Below are positions 17,079 through 25,483 of a DNA stretch of 64,000 bases, piece by piece. The position numbers and the translations under genes are program-made. Location of the stretch: positions 32,042 to 96,041 of the forward strand of contig CALFDJ010000019.1 in assembly GCA_937950325.1 (NCBI GenBank). Reading direction: 5' to 3'. Source of the stretch: an uncultured Collinsella sp. (GTDB taxonomy: Bacteria; Actinomycetota; Coriobacteriia; Coriobacteriales; Coriobacteriaceae). How positions within the stretch are numbered: the stretch's first letter is position 1; each line of letters starts with the position of its first letter. The notes beneath the pieces were generated by a model. That model was not told where the DNA came from. It searched no databases and saw nothing but the letters and a program-made list of their open reading frames with translations.

Positions 17079-18416
17079 ATGCAGTTCGATCAGGTGACAG
17101 TTATCGGTGGCGGTCTGGCGGGTTCGGAGTGCGCGATTCAGCTGGCAGACCGCGGGTTTGCCGTAAAGCTGTGTGAGATGCGCCCCCAGGTGAGCTCCCC
17201 GGCCCACCATACCGATCACCTGGCAGAGCTCGTCTGCTCCAATTCGTTTAAGTCGACCCGTCCGGATTCCGCGGCTGGTTTGCTGAAAGCCGAGCTTGAG
17301 CGCATGGGTTCAGTCCTGCTCGATTGCGCCCATCGCGCGGCTGTTCCCGCCGGCGGTGCCTTGGCGGTCGACCGCGTCAAGTTTTCCGAGCTTGTCGAGG
17401 CCGAGGTTGCCGCCCGTCCCAATATCGAGGTCGTGCACGGCGAGGTCACGCAGATTCCCGAGGGTCACGTGGTCATTGCCGCGGGCCCCTTGTGCTCGCC
17501 GGCGCTGAGCGAAGAGGTCATGAAGCTCGTCGGCGGCGACGCCCTTGCGTTCTTCGATGCCGCGGCTCCGATCGTCGATGCCTCCACGCTCGATATGGAC
17601 GTGCTGTTCTCGCAGTCGCGCTACGAGGAGCAGGGGAGCGGTGACTATCTCAACGCCCCGCTCAACAAGGAGGAGTACGAGGCCTTTATCGAGGCGCTCA
17701 CCACGGCCGACCGCGTGGTGCTCAAGGACTTTGAGGGCGGCGATCTGTTCCAGGCCTGCCAGCCTGCCGAGGAGGTTGCGCGCACCGGCAAGGACGCTAT
17801 TCGCTTTGGCGCCATGAAGCCCGTCGGCCTCACCGACCCGCGTACCGGACGTCGCCCTTGGGCGGCGATTCAGCTGCGTGCCGAGAACAAGGAGAAGACC
17901 GCCTATAACCTGGTGGGCTTCCAGACCAATCTGACCTTTGGCGAGCAGAAGCGCGTCTTCCATATGGTGCCGGGCCTGGAGAACGCTGAGTTCTTCCGCT
18001 ACGGTGTCATGCACCGCAATACCTTTGTCGACGCCCCGCACGTGCTCGATGGCACCTTTGCCGTGCCCGGTACCGGCGTGCGCCTGGCCGGTCAGATCAC
18101 CGGCACCGAGGGGTACATGGAAGCCGTGGCGACAGGTCTGCTCGCGGCGCTCAACACCTATGCCGAGGCTATCGGTGCTGCGGGCGTCGAGTTGCCGCGT
18201 GTGGGCGCCCTGGGTGCGCTCGTGGGCTATGCGACCGATCCTGCCACCGTGGGCTATCAGCCCATGCATGTTAACTTTGGACTGGTGCCGCCGCTCGAGG
18301 ACGGTAAGCGCCGCAGCAAGCGCGACCGCTACCAGGCCTATGCGGACCGTGCGCTCGAGGCCCTTGATGCCTATCTGGCCACTCGCCCCGATCTGTTTGG
18401 AGGCGACCGGTCATAG
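17079..18416 (+). CDS. trmFO: Folate-dependent tRNA (uracil-54-C5)-methyltransferase TrmFO
   Basis: Flavoprotein that makes m5U54 in the T-loop using methylenetetrahydrofolate and FADH2. 445 residues with the dinucleotide fold VTVIGGGLAGSECA at the N-terminus, CEMRPQ, ELVCSNSFKS and the C-terminal GQITGTEGYMEA. ATG 17079 follows GAAAGGTG, 14 nt after dprA, so it belongs to the same operon. Followed, with a 4-nt overlap, by xerC. Confidence 0.95.
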   Translation: MQFDQVTVIGGGLAGSECAIQLADRGFAVKLCEMRPQVSSPAHHTDHLAELVCSNSFKSTRPDSAAGLLKAELERMGSVLLDCAHRAAVPAGGALAVDRVKFSELVEAEVAARPNIEVVHGEVTQIPEGHVVIAAGPLCSPALSEEVMKLVGGDALAFFDAAAPIVDASTLDMDVLFSQSRYEEQGSGDYLNAPLNKEEYEAFIEALTTADRVVLKDFEGGDLFQACQPAEEVARTGKDAIRFGAMKPVGLTDPRTGRRPWAAIQLRAENKEKTAYNLVGFQTNLTFGEQKRVFHMVPGLENAEFFRYGVMHRNTFVDAPHVLDGTFAVPGTGVRLAGQITGTEGYMEAVATGLLAALNTYAEAIGAAGVELPRVGALGALVGYATDPATVGYQPMHVNFGLVPPLEDGKRRSKRDRYQAYADRALEALDAYLATRPDLFGGDRS

Positions 18417-19333
18417 CCTTTGACCTGTACGACACCGTCGACTCGTTTATCGCCTATATCGCACGTGTCGAGGGACTTTCTCCCAACACGGTGACTGCCT
18501 ATGGCTCGAGACTGGAGCGCTTTGCTGCCTGGTGCGAGCGCGAGGACGTCGACGCTCGCGCCGCCGACGTGCGGACCGTTCGCTCCTATTTGGCCGAGTT
18601 GTCGCGTGACCAGGTGTCGGCTCGGACCCTCGCGGCGCATCTGTCTGCCATTCGCTCGCTCTATCGGTGGATGGCTGCCGAGGGGATTGTCGAGGGCGAT
18701 GCGGTCTCGGCGATCGCATCGCCCAAGCTGCCGCGCGATTTGCCCGGTGTGCTGACGTCCCAACAGGTGGAGGCGCTCCTCAAAGCCCCCGATACCTCAA
18801 CGCCCGCGGGACTGCGCGATGCGGCGATGCTCGAGCTGCTCTATGCCTCGGGTGCTCGTATCTCTGAGCTCGCAGCACTCAATGTGGAGTCCATCGCTTG
18901 GTCCGAGCGAACGCTGCGACTTTGGGGCAAGGGGAGCAAGGAGCGTATCGTCCCCCTGTATCGTCGTGCGCTCGAGGTGACGCGTCTCTATATTGAGGAG
19001 GGGAGGCCGGAATTGCTCGCTCGGGCAAAGCGCCGTGACTCTGCTTCCGGGCCGCATCCGCTGCTTATATCGGCGCGCGGAAACCGCATGAGCGCTGCCA
19101 TGCTCAGGCGACGGTTCCATACGCTGGCGACGCTCGCCGGCATTCCGGCCGACATCGCGCCGCATGCGATGCGTCATACGTTTGCGACCGATTTGCTTGA
19201 GGGCGGCGCGGACCTGCGTTCGGTTCAAGAGCTTCTGGGTCATGCGAGCCTGTCCACGACGCAGATCTACACGCATCTCACGCCCGATAGGCTTAAGCGC
19301 GCCGTGACCCAAGCCCATCCGCGGGGCGAGTAA
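18413..19333 (+). CDS. xerC: Tyrosine recombinase XerC/XerD family, apparently starting at AUA
   Basis: Chromosome-dimer-resolving site-specific recombinase. Catalytic residues are all visible: Arg in ASGARISEL, Lys in GKGSKERIV, HAMRHTFA (His, Arg), LLGHASLS (His) and the Tyr in TTQIYTHL. The first usual start codon is GTG 18491, but the frame upstream encodes the normal N-terminal core-binding helix (DLYDTVDSFIAYIARVEGL...). GGAGG at 18399-18403 lies nine bases before ATA 18413, which overlaps the trmFO stop as ATAG. No ATG, GTG or TTG exists in frame there. From 18413 the product is 306 residues, normal for Xer; from 18491 it is 280. XerC versus XerD is not settled. Confidence 0.85.
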   Translation: MAFDLYDTVDSFIAYIARVEGLSPNTVTAYGSRLERFAAWCEREDVDARAADVRTVRSYLAELSRDQVSARTLAAHLSAIRSLYRWMAAEGIVEGDAVSAIASPKLPRDLPGVLTSQQVEALLKAPDTSTPAGLRDAAMLELLYASGARISELAALNVESIAWSERTLRLWGKGSKERIVPLYRRALEVTRLYIEEGRPELLARAKRRDSASGPHPLLISARGNRMSAAMLRRRFHTLATLAGIPADIAPHAMRHTFATDLLEGGADLRSVQELLGHASLSTTQIYTHLTPDRLKRAVTQAHPRGE

Positions 19334-19379
19334 GTTGAGCGGCTCGCTTTGCGCTTAGGTGTGTGGTTTTGATTGCGGG

Positions 19380-19408
19380 TTGGCAGGAAGATGCATTCCT
19401 GCTATCAT
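19380..19408 (+). promoter_or_regulatory. Promoter of rpsB-tsf
   Basis: TTGGCA, 17-nt spacer, TATCAT. The resulting leader of about 135 nt before rpsB is long for a ribosomal gene and could host S2 autoregulation, which is an inference. Confidence 0.65.
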
Positions 19409-19549
19409 TCATCGGGTTGCTTCACGGCAACATGTTTTTATCACGCACGCGCGGCTACTTCATACCGTGGTGCCCGGGCTTTGGTAGCACATGTCCGGGT
19501 TGGTTTTGGAGGATGACCCCGCGCGGAGGCAAACCACAGGAGGTTTAAC

Positions 19550-20278
19550 ATGGCTACCAAGATTAATATCCGCACCCTGCTCGAGGCCGGCTGCCACTTC
19601 GGTCACCAGACCCGTCGCTGGAACCCCAAGATGAAGCCGTTCATCTTCGGTGAGCGCAACGGCATCTACATCCTCGATCTCAAGCAGACCATCCTCGACG
19701 CCGACCAGGCCTACACCTTCGTCAAGAACGTCGCCAAGGGCGGCAACGTGCTGTTCGTCGGCACCAAGAAGCAGGCTCAGGAGGCCGTCAAGAACGCTGC
19801 TGAGCGCGCCAACATGCCTTACATCAACCAGCGTTGGCTCGGCGGTATGCTGACCAACTTCGTCACCATCCGCTCCCGCATCAACCGCATGGAGGAGCTC
19901 GAGGCCATGGTCGAGGACGGCCGCATGGCTGTTCTGCCCAAGAAGGAGCAGGCTGTGCTCGGCAAGGAGCTCACCAAGCTCCAGACCAACCTCGGTGGCG
20001 CCCGCGACATGAAGGGTCTGCCCCAGGCTCTCTTCGTCATCGACACCAAGCGCGAGGAGAACGCCATCAAGGAGGCTCAGCGCCTGAACATCCCCGTCGT
20101 CGCTCTGATCGACACCAACTCCGATCCCGACGAGGTCGAGTACGGCATCCCCTGCAACGATGACGCTATCTCCGCTGTCACCCTTATGTGCGAGCTCATG
20201 GCTGACGCCTGCCTCGCTGGCTCCGGCAAGGAGCAGGTCTCCGAGGCCGAGATGGCCGCTGAGCCCAAGGCCGAGTAA
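19550..20278 (+). CDS. rpsB: 30S ribosomal protein S2
   Basis: 242 residues; LLEAGCHFGHQTRRWNPKMK, FVGTKKQAQEA, NQRWLGGMLTNF and ALIDTNSDPD are textbook S2 signatures. ATG 19550 follows a CAGGAGG site. The S2-EF-Ts pair starts a translation/lipid cluster. Confidence 0.97.
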   Translation: MATKINIRTLLEAGCHFGHQTRRWNPKMKPFIFGERNGIYILDLKQTILDADQAYTFVKNVAKGGNVLFVGTKKQAQEAVKNAAERANMPYINQRWLGGMLTNFVTIRSRINRMEELEAMVEDGRMAVLPKKEQAVLGKELTKLQTNLGGARDMKGLPQALFVIDTKREENAIKEAQRLNIPVVALIDTNSDPDEVEYGIPCNDDAISAVTLMCELMADACLAGSGKEQVSEAEMAAEPKAE

Positions 20279-20323
20279 ATCAGTCTTAGTTAATTCTTTT
20301 TCATCTCTTTGAAAGGAACCACA

Positions 20324-21193
20324 ATGGCCCAGATTACCGCCGCTATGGTCAAGCAGCTCCGCGAGATGACCGACTCCCCGATGATGGAGTGCAAGAAGGC
20401 TCTCGTCGAGGCTGACGGCGACATGGACGCAGCTGTCGACGTTCTGCGTAAGAACGGCCTTGCCAAGGCTGCCAAGAAGGCTGGCCGTGAGACCAACGAA
20501 GGCGCTGTCGCCGCGTTCGTCTCTGAGGATGGCAAGACCGGCGCTCTGCTCGAGCTCTCCTGCGAGACCGACTTCGTTGGCTCTAACGCCAAGTTCACCG
20601 GCTTTGCTTCCAAGGTCGCTGAGGTTGTCGCTACCACCGAGCCTGCTGACGTCGACGCTCTGCTCGAGAAGCCGATGGGCGAGGAGACCGTTTCCTCCGA
20701 GCTCACCGAGATGATTCACATCATGGGCGAGAACATGAAGATCTCCCGCTTCGCTGCTCGCAAGGCTGAGAACGGCGCGCTCGCTTCTTACATTCACATG
20801 GGTGGTAAGATCGGCGTCCTCGTCGAGTTCGCCTTCGAGAAGGCCGAGACCGCTCAGGCTGAGTCCTTCAAGACTTTCGCTCACGACGTTGCCCTTCAGG
20901 TTGCCGCCGTCGCCCCGATCTGCGCTACCCGCGATCAGGTTCCGGCCGAGACCGTCGAGCACGAGAAGCAGATCTACATGGCTCAGGCTGCCGAGTCCGG
21001 TAAGCCCGAGGCTATCCAGGAGAAGATGGCTGTCGGCCGTCTGGAGAAGTTCTACAAGCAGTCCGTGCTCACCGAGCAGGAGTTCATCAAGGACAGCTCC
21101 CTCACCATCAAGAAGTACGCTGAGCAGGTCTCCAAGGAGCTCGGCGACACCATTACCGTCGTTGCCTTTGACCGTCTGGTCCGTGGCGAGTAA
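20324..21193 (+). CDS. tsf: Elongation factor Ts
   Basis: Guanine-nucleotide exchange factor for EF-Tu. 289 residues with VKQLREMTDSPMMECKKAL at the N-terminus and ELSCETDFVG, the residues that contact EF-Tu. ATG 20324 follows GAAAGGAACC; TTG 20309 would lie upstream of that site. A strong terminator follows. Confidence 0.97.
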   Translation: MAQITAAMVKQLREMTDSPMMECKKALVEADGDMDAAVDVLRKNGLAKAAKKAGRETNEGAVAAFVSEDGKTGALLELSCETDFVGSNAKFTGFASKVAEVVATTEPADVDALLEKPMGEETVSSELTEMIHIMGENMKISRFAARKAENGALASYIHMGGKIGVLVEFAFEKAETAQAESFKTFAHDVALQVAAVAPICATRDQVPAETVEHEKQIYMAQAAESGKPEAIQEKMAVGRLEKFYKQSVLTEQEFIKDSSLTIKKYAEQVSKELGDTITVVAFDRLVRGE

Positions 21194-21216
21194 ATAAGCT
21201 CTTGTAGCTGGTAATG

Positions 21217-21251
21217 AGCAGGCTGTGGGTTTTACTCACAGCCTGCTTTTT
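21217..21251 (+). terminator. Rho-independent terminator after tsf
   Basis: Perfect 11-bp stem AGCAGGCTGTG / CACAGCCTGCT followed by TTTTTC. Confidence 0.92.
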
Positions 21252-21311
21252 CATGGCTCTTCTTAGAGCCTTTGATAGAATGTTGAGAGTTCAATCTAAA
21301 GGAGGATCGCT

Positions 21312-22034
21312 TTGTCCGACATCCGATATAAACGCGTGCTTCTTAAGCTTTCCGGCGAAGCACTGATGGGCGACGGCCAGTATGGCATCGACCCCAAGGT
21401 TACCGACCATCTTGCCAAGCAGGTCAAGGAGCTGCTCGCCGTTGGCCATGAGGTCGGCGTCGTTGTCGGCGGCGGCAATATTTTCCGCGGCATGGCCGGC
21501 GCTGCCGGTGGCATGGAGCGTGCTCAGGCCGACTACATGGGCATGCTGGCAACCGTTATGAACGCGCTCGCCCTGCAGGATGCCTTCGAGCACAACGATG
21601 TTCCCTGCCGCGTTATGAGCGCTATCCAGATGAACGAGATCTGCGAGCCCTATATTCGCCGTCGCGCCATCAACCACCTTTCCAAGGGCAACGTCGTTAT
21701 CTTTGCCGCCGGTTCGGGCAATCCGTACTTTACGACCGACACCGCCGCGGCTCTTCGTGCGTGCGAGATCGGCGCCGAGATTCTGATTAAAGCCACCAAG
21801 GTTGACGGCATCTACGACAAGGATCCCGTCAAGTGCGCCGATGCCGTCCGTTTTGACAAGATTACCTATCACGAGGTGCTCGTCCGCGGCCTGCAGGTTA
21901 TGGATTCCACGGCTACGGCTCTGTGCCAGGATAACCGTATGCCGATTTTGGTCCTCAACATCGATGGCGAGGACACCGTCAAGCGCGCGCTTTCGGGTGA
22001 GCCCGTCGGCACGCTCGTCTATCAGGAGGATTAA
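21312..22034 (+). CDS. pyrH: UMP kinase
   Basis: Phosphorylates UMP to UDP, a hexameric amino-acid-kinase-fold enzyme. 240 residues: KRVLLKLSGEALMG, VVVGGGNIFRG, FAAGSGNPYFTTDTAAALRA and KVDGIYDKDP. The start is TTG 21312 after AAAGGAGG. First gene of the pyrH-frr-uppS-cdsA-dxr-rseP-ispG-proS cluster, where gaps are a few bases. Confidence 0.96.
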   Translation: MSDIRYKRVLLKLSGEALMGDGQYGIDPKVTDHLAKQVKELLAVGHEVGVVVGGGNIFRGMAGAAGGMERAQADYMGMLATVMNALALQDAFEHNDVPCRVMSAIQMNEICEPYIRRRAINHLSKGNVVIFAAGSGNPYFTTDTAAALRACEIGAEILIKATKVDGIYDKDPVKCADAVRFDKITYHEVLVRGLQVMDSTATALCQDNRMPILVLNIDGEDTVKRALSGEPVGTLVYQED

Positions 22035-22036
22035 GC

Positions 22037-22573
22037 ATGGCAGAGAACATCACCGCCCATATGGACAAGTCGCTCGAGTCCCTCAAGCATAACTTCTCCA
22101 AGGTCCGTACCGGCCGCGCCAATGCCAACATTCTGTCCGACATCACCGTCGATTATTACGGTGTTCCCACGCCGGTCACGCAGGTTGCCGCCGTCAAGAC
22201 CCCCGAGGCCCACATGCTGCTCATCGAGCCGTGGGACAAGGCACTCATCAATGCTATCGTCAAGGCCATCGGCGCTTCCGATCTGGGTATTACCCCCAAC
22301 TCCGATGGCACCGTCGTTCGTCTTCCGTTCCCGGCTCCCACTGAGGAGCGCCGTCGCGAGCTCGTCAAGGAGTGCCGCGAGTACGCCGAGCAGGCCAAGG
22401 TGTCTATCCGTAACATTCGCCGCGACTTCAACAACAAGCTCGAGCGCGATGAGGAGCTCACCGAGGACGATGTCCGTCGCGAGCAGGCCAAGGTCCAGAA
22501 GTACACCGATGAGTATGTCGCCAAGGTCGAGGAGCTTCTGAAGGAAAAAGAAGCCGAGGTCATGGAGATCTAA
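22037..22573 (+). CDS. frr: Ribosome recycling factor
   Basis: Releases ribosomes after termination together with EF-G. 178 residues, slightly shorter than the usual 185. FSKVRTGRANANILSDITVDYYG and the hinge region TPNSDGTVVRLPFPAPTEERRREL are characteristic. It starts 2 nt after pyrH. Confidence 0.96.
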   Translation: MAENITAHMDKSLESLKHNFSKVRTGRANANILSDITVDYYGVPTPVTQVAAVKTPEAHMLLIEPWDKALINAIVKAIGASDLGITPNSDGTVVRLPFPAPTEERRRELVKECREYAEQAKVSIRNIRRDFNNKLERDEELTEDDVRREQAKVQKYTDEYVAKVEELLKEKEAEVMEI

Positions 22574-22574
22574 G

Positions 22575-23369
22575 GTGCAATACGACGAGCATAAACTGGT
22601 CGAGTACTTTGCCGACGCCCCTGCGGGCGTCGGTTTTTCCGACCTTGACCTCAATAACATTCCGCACCATATCTCGTGCATCATGGACGGCAATGGTCGT
22701 TGGGCCACATCGCGCGGTCTTGCACGCACCGAGGGCCACAAGGCGGGTATCGTCTCCCTTCGTGAGATTATTACCGCCTGCGTGCGTCTGGGCGTCGACG
22801 TGCTTTCGGCCTATGCGTTTTCTACCGAAAACTGGAACCGCCCGCAGCATGAGGTCAACGTCTTGATGCACCTGTTTGCCAAGACGTTTATCGACGAGCT
22901 GCCGCTTCTGAAGCGCGAAAACGTGCGCGTTGTCTTTTTGGGTGACATTTCCGCGCTGCCCAAGAAGACCCGCGACGTTTTTGAACGCGGTCTTGCCGAG
23001 TGCGCCAATCACACCGGCATGACGCTGGCGCTTGCCGTCAACTACGGCGCGCGTGCCGAGATTACCCGCGCTGTCCGTCAGATCGCACTCGACGCTGCCG
23101 CCGGTAAGATCGATCCTGGCGCAATTGATGACGACATGGTGGCTTCCCACCTCTATACCGCCGGCCTTCCCGATCCTGAGCTTGTGATTCGCACCTCTGG
23201 TGAGCTGCGCCTTTCGAACTATCTGCTGTGGCAGGTGGCTTATTCCGAGTTCTACGTCACCGATACCTATTGGCCTGACTTTGATCGTTGGGGCCTTGTC
23301 GACGCCATTTTGGCCTATCAGGGCCGTGACCGTAGGTTTGGTGGACTGAGCAAGACCGAGGAGGCTTAA
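22575..23369 (+). CDS. uppS: Isoprenyl transferase (undecaprenyl diphosphate synthase)
   Basis: Cis-prenyltransferase that builds the lipid carrier for peptidoglycan from farnesyl and isopentenyl diphosphates. 264 residues; HHISCIMDGNGRWATSRGL carries the catalytic Asp, with YAFSTENWNRP and RTSGELRLSNYLLWQ downstream. GTG start at 22575, one base after frr. Substrate precursors come from the pathway of dxr and ispG in the same cluster. Confidence 0.95.
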   Translation: MQYDEHKLVEYFADAPAGVGFSDLDLNNIPHHISCIMDGNGRWATSRGLARTEGHKAGIVSLREIITACVRLGVDVLSAYAFSTENWNRPQHEVNVLMHLFAKTFIDELPLLKRENVRVVFLGDISALPKKTRDVFERGLAECANHTGMTLALAVNYGARAEITRAVRQIALDAAAGKIDPGAIDDDMVASHLYTAGLPDPELVIRTSGELRLSNYLLWQVAYSEFYVTDTYWPDFDRWGLVDAILAYQGRDRRFGGLSKTEEA

Positions 23370-23371
23370 TC

Positions 23372-24271
23372 GTGTCCGATCGTCCCAAGGCATCTGCTCC
23401 CAAGACGCCTGCGCGCAAAGCTGCCACTGCTGGCGCGCCTGCAGCGAAGAGCGGCACCGGTTCGTGGCTGGCGGGCTTTATTACCCGTGCCGCCGCCGGT
23501 ATCGTTTATGCCGTCGTCTTTATCCTGTGCCTGGTTTTGGGTATCGTGCCCACGGCCATCTTTGTTGCCGTCATGAGCGGTCTGTGCTGCTATGAGTTTT
23601 TCCGTATGACGAGGCTCGATGGCAAGATGGCTAACGAGCGCATGGGTATCGCTGCCGCTGTACTCTTTCCGCTGTCGGCGTTGGGCGATTCGATGCTGCT
23701 GAATGCCCTGCTTTTTGCCCTGATGCTCGCTGTTGGCATTTGGTATGTCTGGTCGCCGCGTACCCGCATCTCTGATGTGGCCGTGACGCTCATGGGTCCC
23801 ATCTACACTGGCTTTATGCTGTCGGCTATCGTGCTGCTGCGCGATGCCGTGCCCGGTTTTGCCGGCGCCCTGCTTTCGGTGGGCGTTTGTGCGTCCCTTT
23901 GGGTCTCCGATTCGTTTGCCTACATCGTGGGCAGCCGTATCGGCAAGCACAAGATGGTTCCCAAGATCTCTCCCAAAAAGAGTTGGGAGGGTTTTGTAGG
24001 CGGCATCCTGGGATCGGTTTTGATTTGGCTCATCCTGTGGGCGACGCACTTCTACAAGCTCAGCCTGCCCTATGCGCTGCTGTGCGGCGTGGTCGTGTCC
24101 GTCCTGGGCGTTATCGGCGACCTCATCGAGTCGCGCATCAAGCGTGGCGTGGGCGTCAAGGATTCCGGCAACCTTATCCCGGGCCACGGCGGCATGCTCG
24201 ACCGTAGCGACTCGCTTATCTTTGGTTGCATTACCGCGCAGCTGCTTTTGATGATCGGGGGCGTGCTGTAA
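23372..24271 (+). CDS. cdsA: Phosphatidate cytidylyltransferase
   Basis: Integral membrane enzyme making CDP-diacylglycerol. 299 residues; after a Lys/Ala-rich cytosolic N-terminus of about 30 residues come several membrane helices, and the C-terminus holds the family signature as GVKDSGNLIPGHGGMLDRSD. GTG 23372, 2 nt after uppS; its stop overlaps the dxr ATG (TAATG). Confidence 0.95.
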   Translation: MSDRPKASAPKTPARKAATAGAPAAKSGTGSWLAGFITRAAAGIVYAVVFILCLVLGIVPTAIFVAVMSGLCCYEFFRMTRLDGKMANERMGIAAAVLFPLSALGDSMLLNALLFALMLAVGIWYVWSPRTRISDVAVTLMGPIYTGFMLSAIVLLRDAVPGFAGALLSVGVCASLWVSDSFAYIVGSRIGKHKMVPKISPKKSWEGFVGGILGSVLIWLILWATHFYKLSLPYALLCGVVVSVLGVIGDLIESRIKRGVGVKDSGNLIPGHGGMLDRSDSLIFGCITAQLLLMIGGVL

Positions 24272-25458
24272 TGTCATTCCAGACGACGTATGGCCCCGAT
24301 GGACGCCTTCGCGTTGCCATCCTGGGTTGTACGGGCTCTATCGGCACTCAGGCACTCGATGTGTGCCGTCAGCATGCCGATCGGCTGCAGGTGACGGCGC
24401 TATCCGTTAATTCCAGCACCTCGGAGCTCGTTGCCGCCGCCCGCGAGTTCTCGGTTCCGGCGGTTGCCGTGGCCGATGTCGCTCATGGTGATGACGCCGT
24501 GCTGCAGGAGTTGCCCGAGGGAACGAAGCTCGGCGTTGGCGCGCAGGCGGTTTGCGAGCTCGCGCGTCGCGACGATGTCGACTGCGTGCTCGTCGCTATT
24601 GTGGGGGCCGCCGGTCTCGAGGCGAGCCATGCGGCCTTGACCTCGAATAAGCGCCTTGCCCTTGCCAACAAGGAGTCCCTCGTCGTCGGTGGCGACTTGC
24701 TTATGCCGTTGGCACAACCGGGCCAGCTTATTCCAGTCGACTCTGAGCACTCCGCCATCTACCAGTGCTATCTGGGGGAGAACCCGCGTGAGGCTCATTG
24801 TATTTGGCTTACCTGCTCGGGCGGTCCGTTCTTTGGCCGCACGCGCGATGAGCTCGATCACGTGACGCGTGCCGATGCTCTCGCACATCCCACGTGGACC
24901 ATGGGTGCCAAGATCACCATCGACTCCGCTACCCTCATGAACAAGGGTCTGGAGCGCATTGAGGCCATGCATCTGTTTAACTGTGACCTCGATTTCATTA
25001 ACGTGGTCGTGCAGCGTCAGTCCAAGATTCACTCTATGGTCGAGTTCGCCGACGGCTCCGTGATGGCGCATCTCGGTGCTTCCGACATGCGTATTCCCAT
25101 CCAGTTCGCGTTCTCGTATCCCGAGCGTTGGGATACCCCGACGCCTCGTATCGATTTTCGCGAGCTGGGGCAGCTCACGTTTGATGCTGCCGACATGGAT
25201 ACCTTCCGCTGTCTGGCACTGGCCGAACGTGCCGGCAAGACGGGTGGCACCATGCCGTGCGTGCTCAATGCCGCCAACGAGGTCGCCGTCGATGCCTTCC
25301 TGCGCGATGGCTGCAGCTTTACCGATATCGATCGCATTGTGGAATCCTGCATGGATGCCCACGATATGCAGGCGGTCGATTCGTTTGAGCAGCTTCGCGA
25401 CATCGATGCGTGGGCGCGTGAAAAGGCTGCACAGGTGCTCGCCGCAACCCGTTCCTAA
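24271..25458 (+). CDS. dxr: 1-deoxy-D-xylulose 5-phosphate reductoisomerase
   Basis: Second step of the MEP isoprenoid pathway, giving methylerythritol phosphate with NADPH. 395 residues with AILGCTGSIGTQALDV (NADPH fold), LALANKESLVVGG, PVDSEHSAIYQCL-like active-site segment and MGAKITIDSATLMNKGLE. ATG 24271 overlaps the cdsA stop; the longer frame from 24226 is inside cdsA. Confidence 0.96.
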   Translation: MSFQTTYGPDGRLRVAILGCTGSIGTQALDVCRQHADRLQVTALSVNSSTSELVAAAREFSVPAVAVADVAHGDDAVLQELPEGTKLGVGAQAVCELARRDDVDCVLVAIVGAAGLEASHAALTSNKRLALANKESLVVGGDLLMPLAQPGQLIPVDSEHSAIYQCYLGENPREAHCIWLTCSGGPFFGRTRDELDHVTRADALAHPTWTMGAKITIDSATLMNKGLERIEAMHLFNCDLDFINVVVQRQSKIHSMVEFADGSVMAHLGASDMRIPIQFAFSYPERWDTPTPRIDFRELGQLTFDAADMDTFRCLALAERAGKTGGTMPCVLNAANEVAVDAFLRDGCSFTDIDRIVESCMDAHDMQAVDSFEQLRDIDAWAREKAAQVLAATRS

Positions 25459-25483
25459 CCCATAAGGATTGCTTTTTCGTTTT

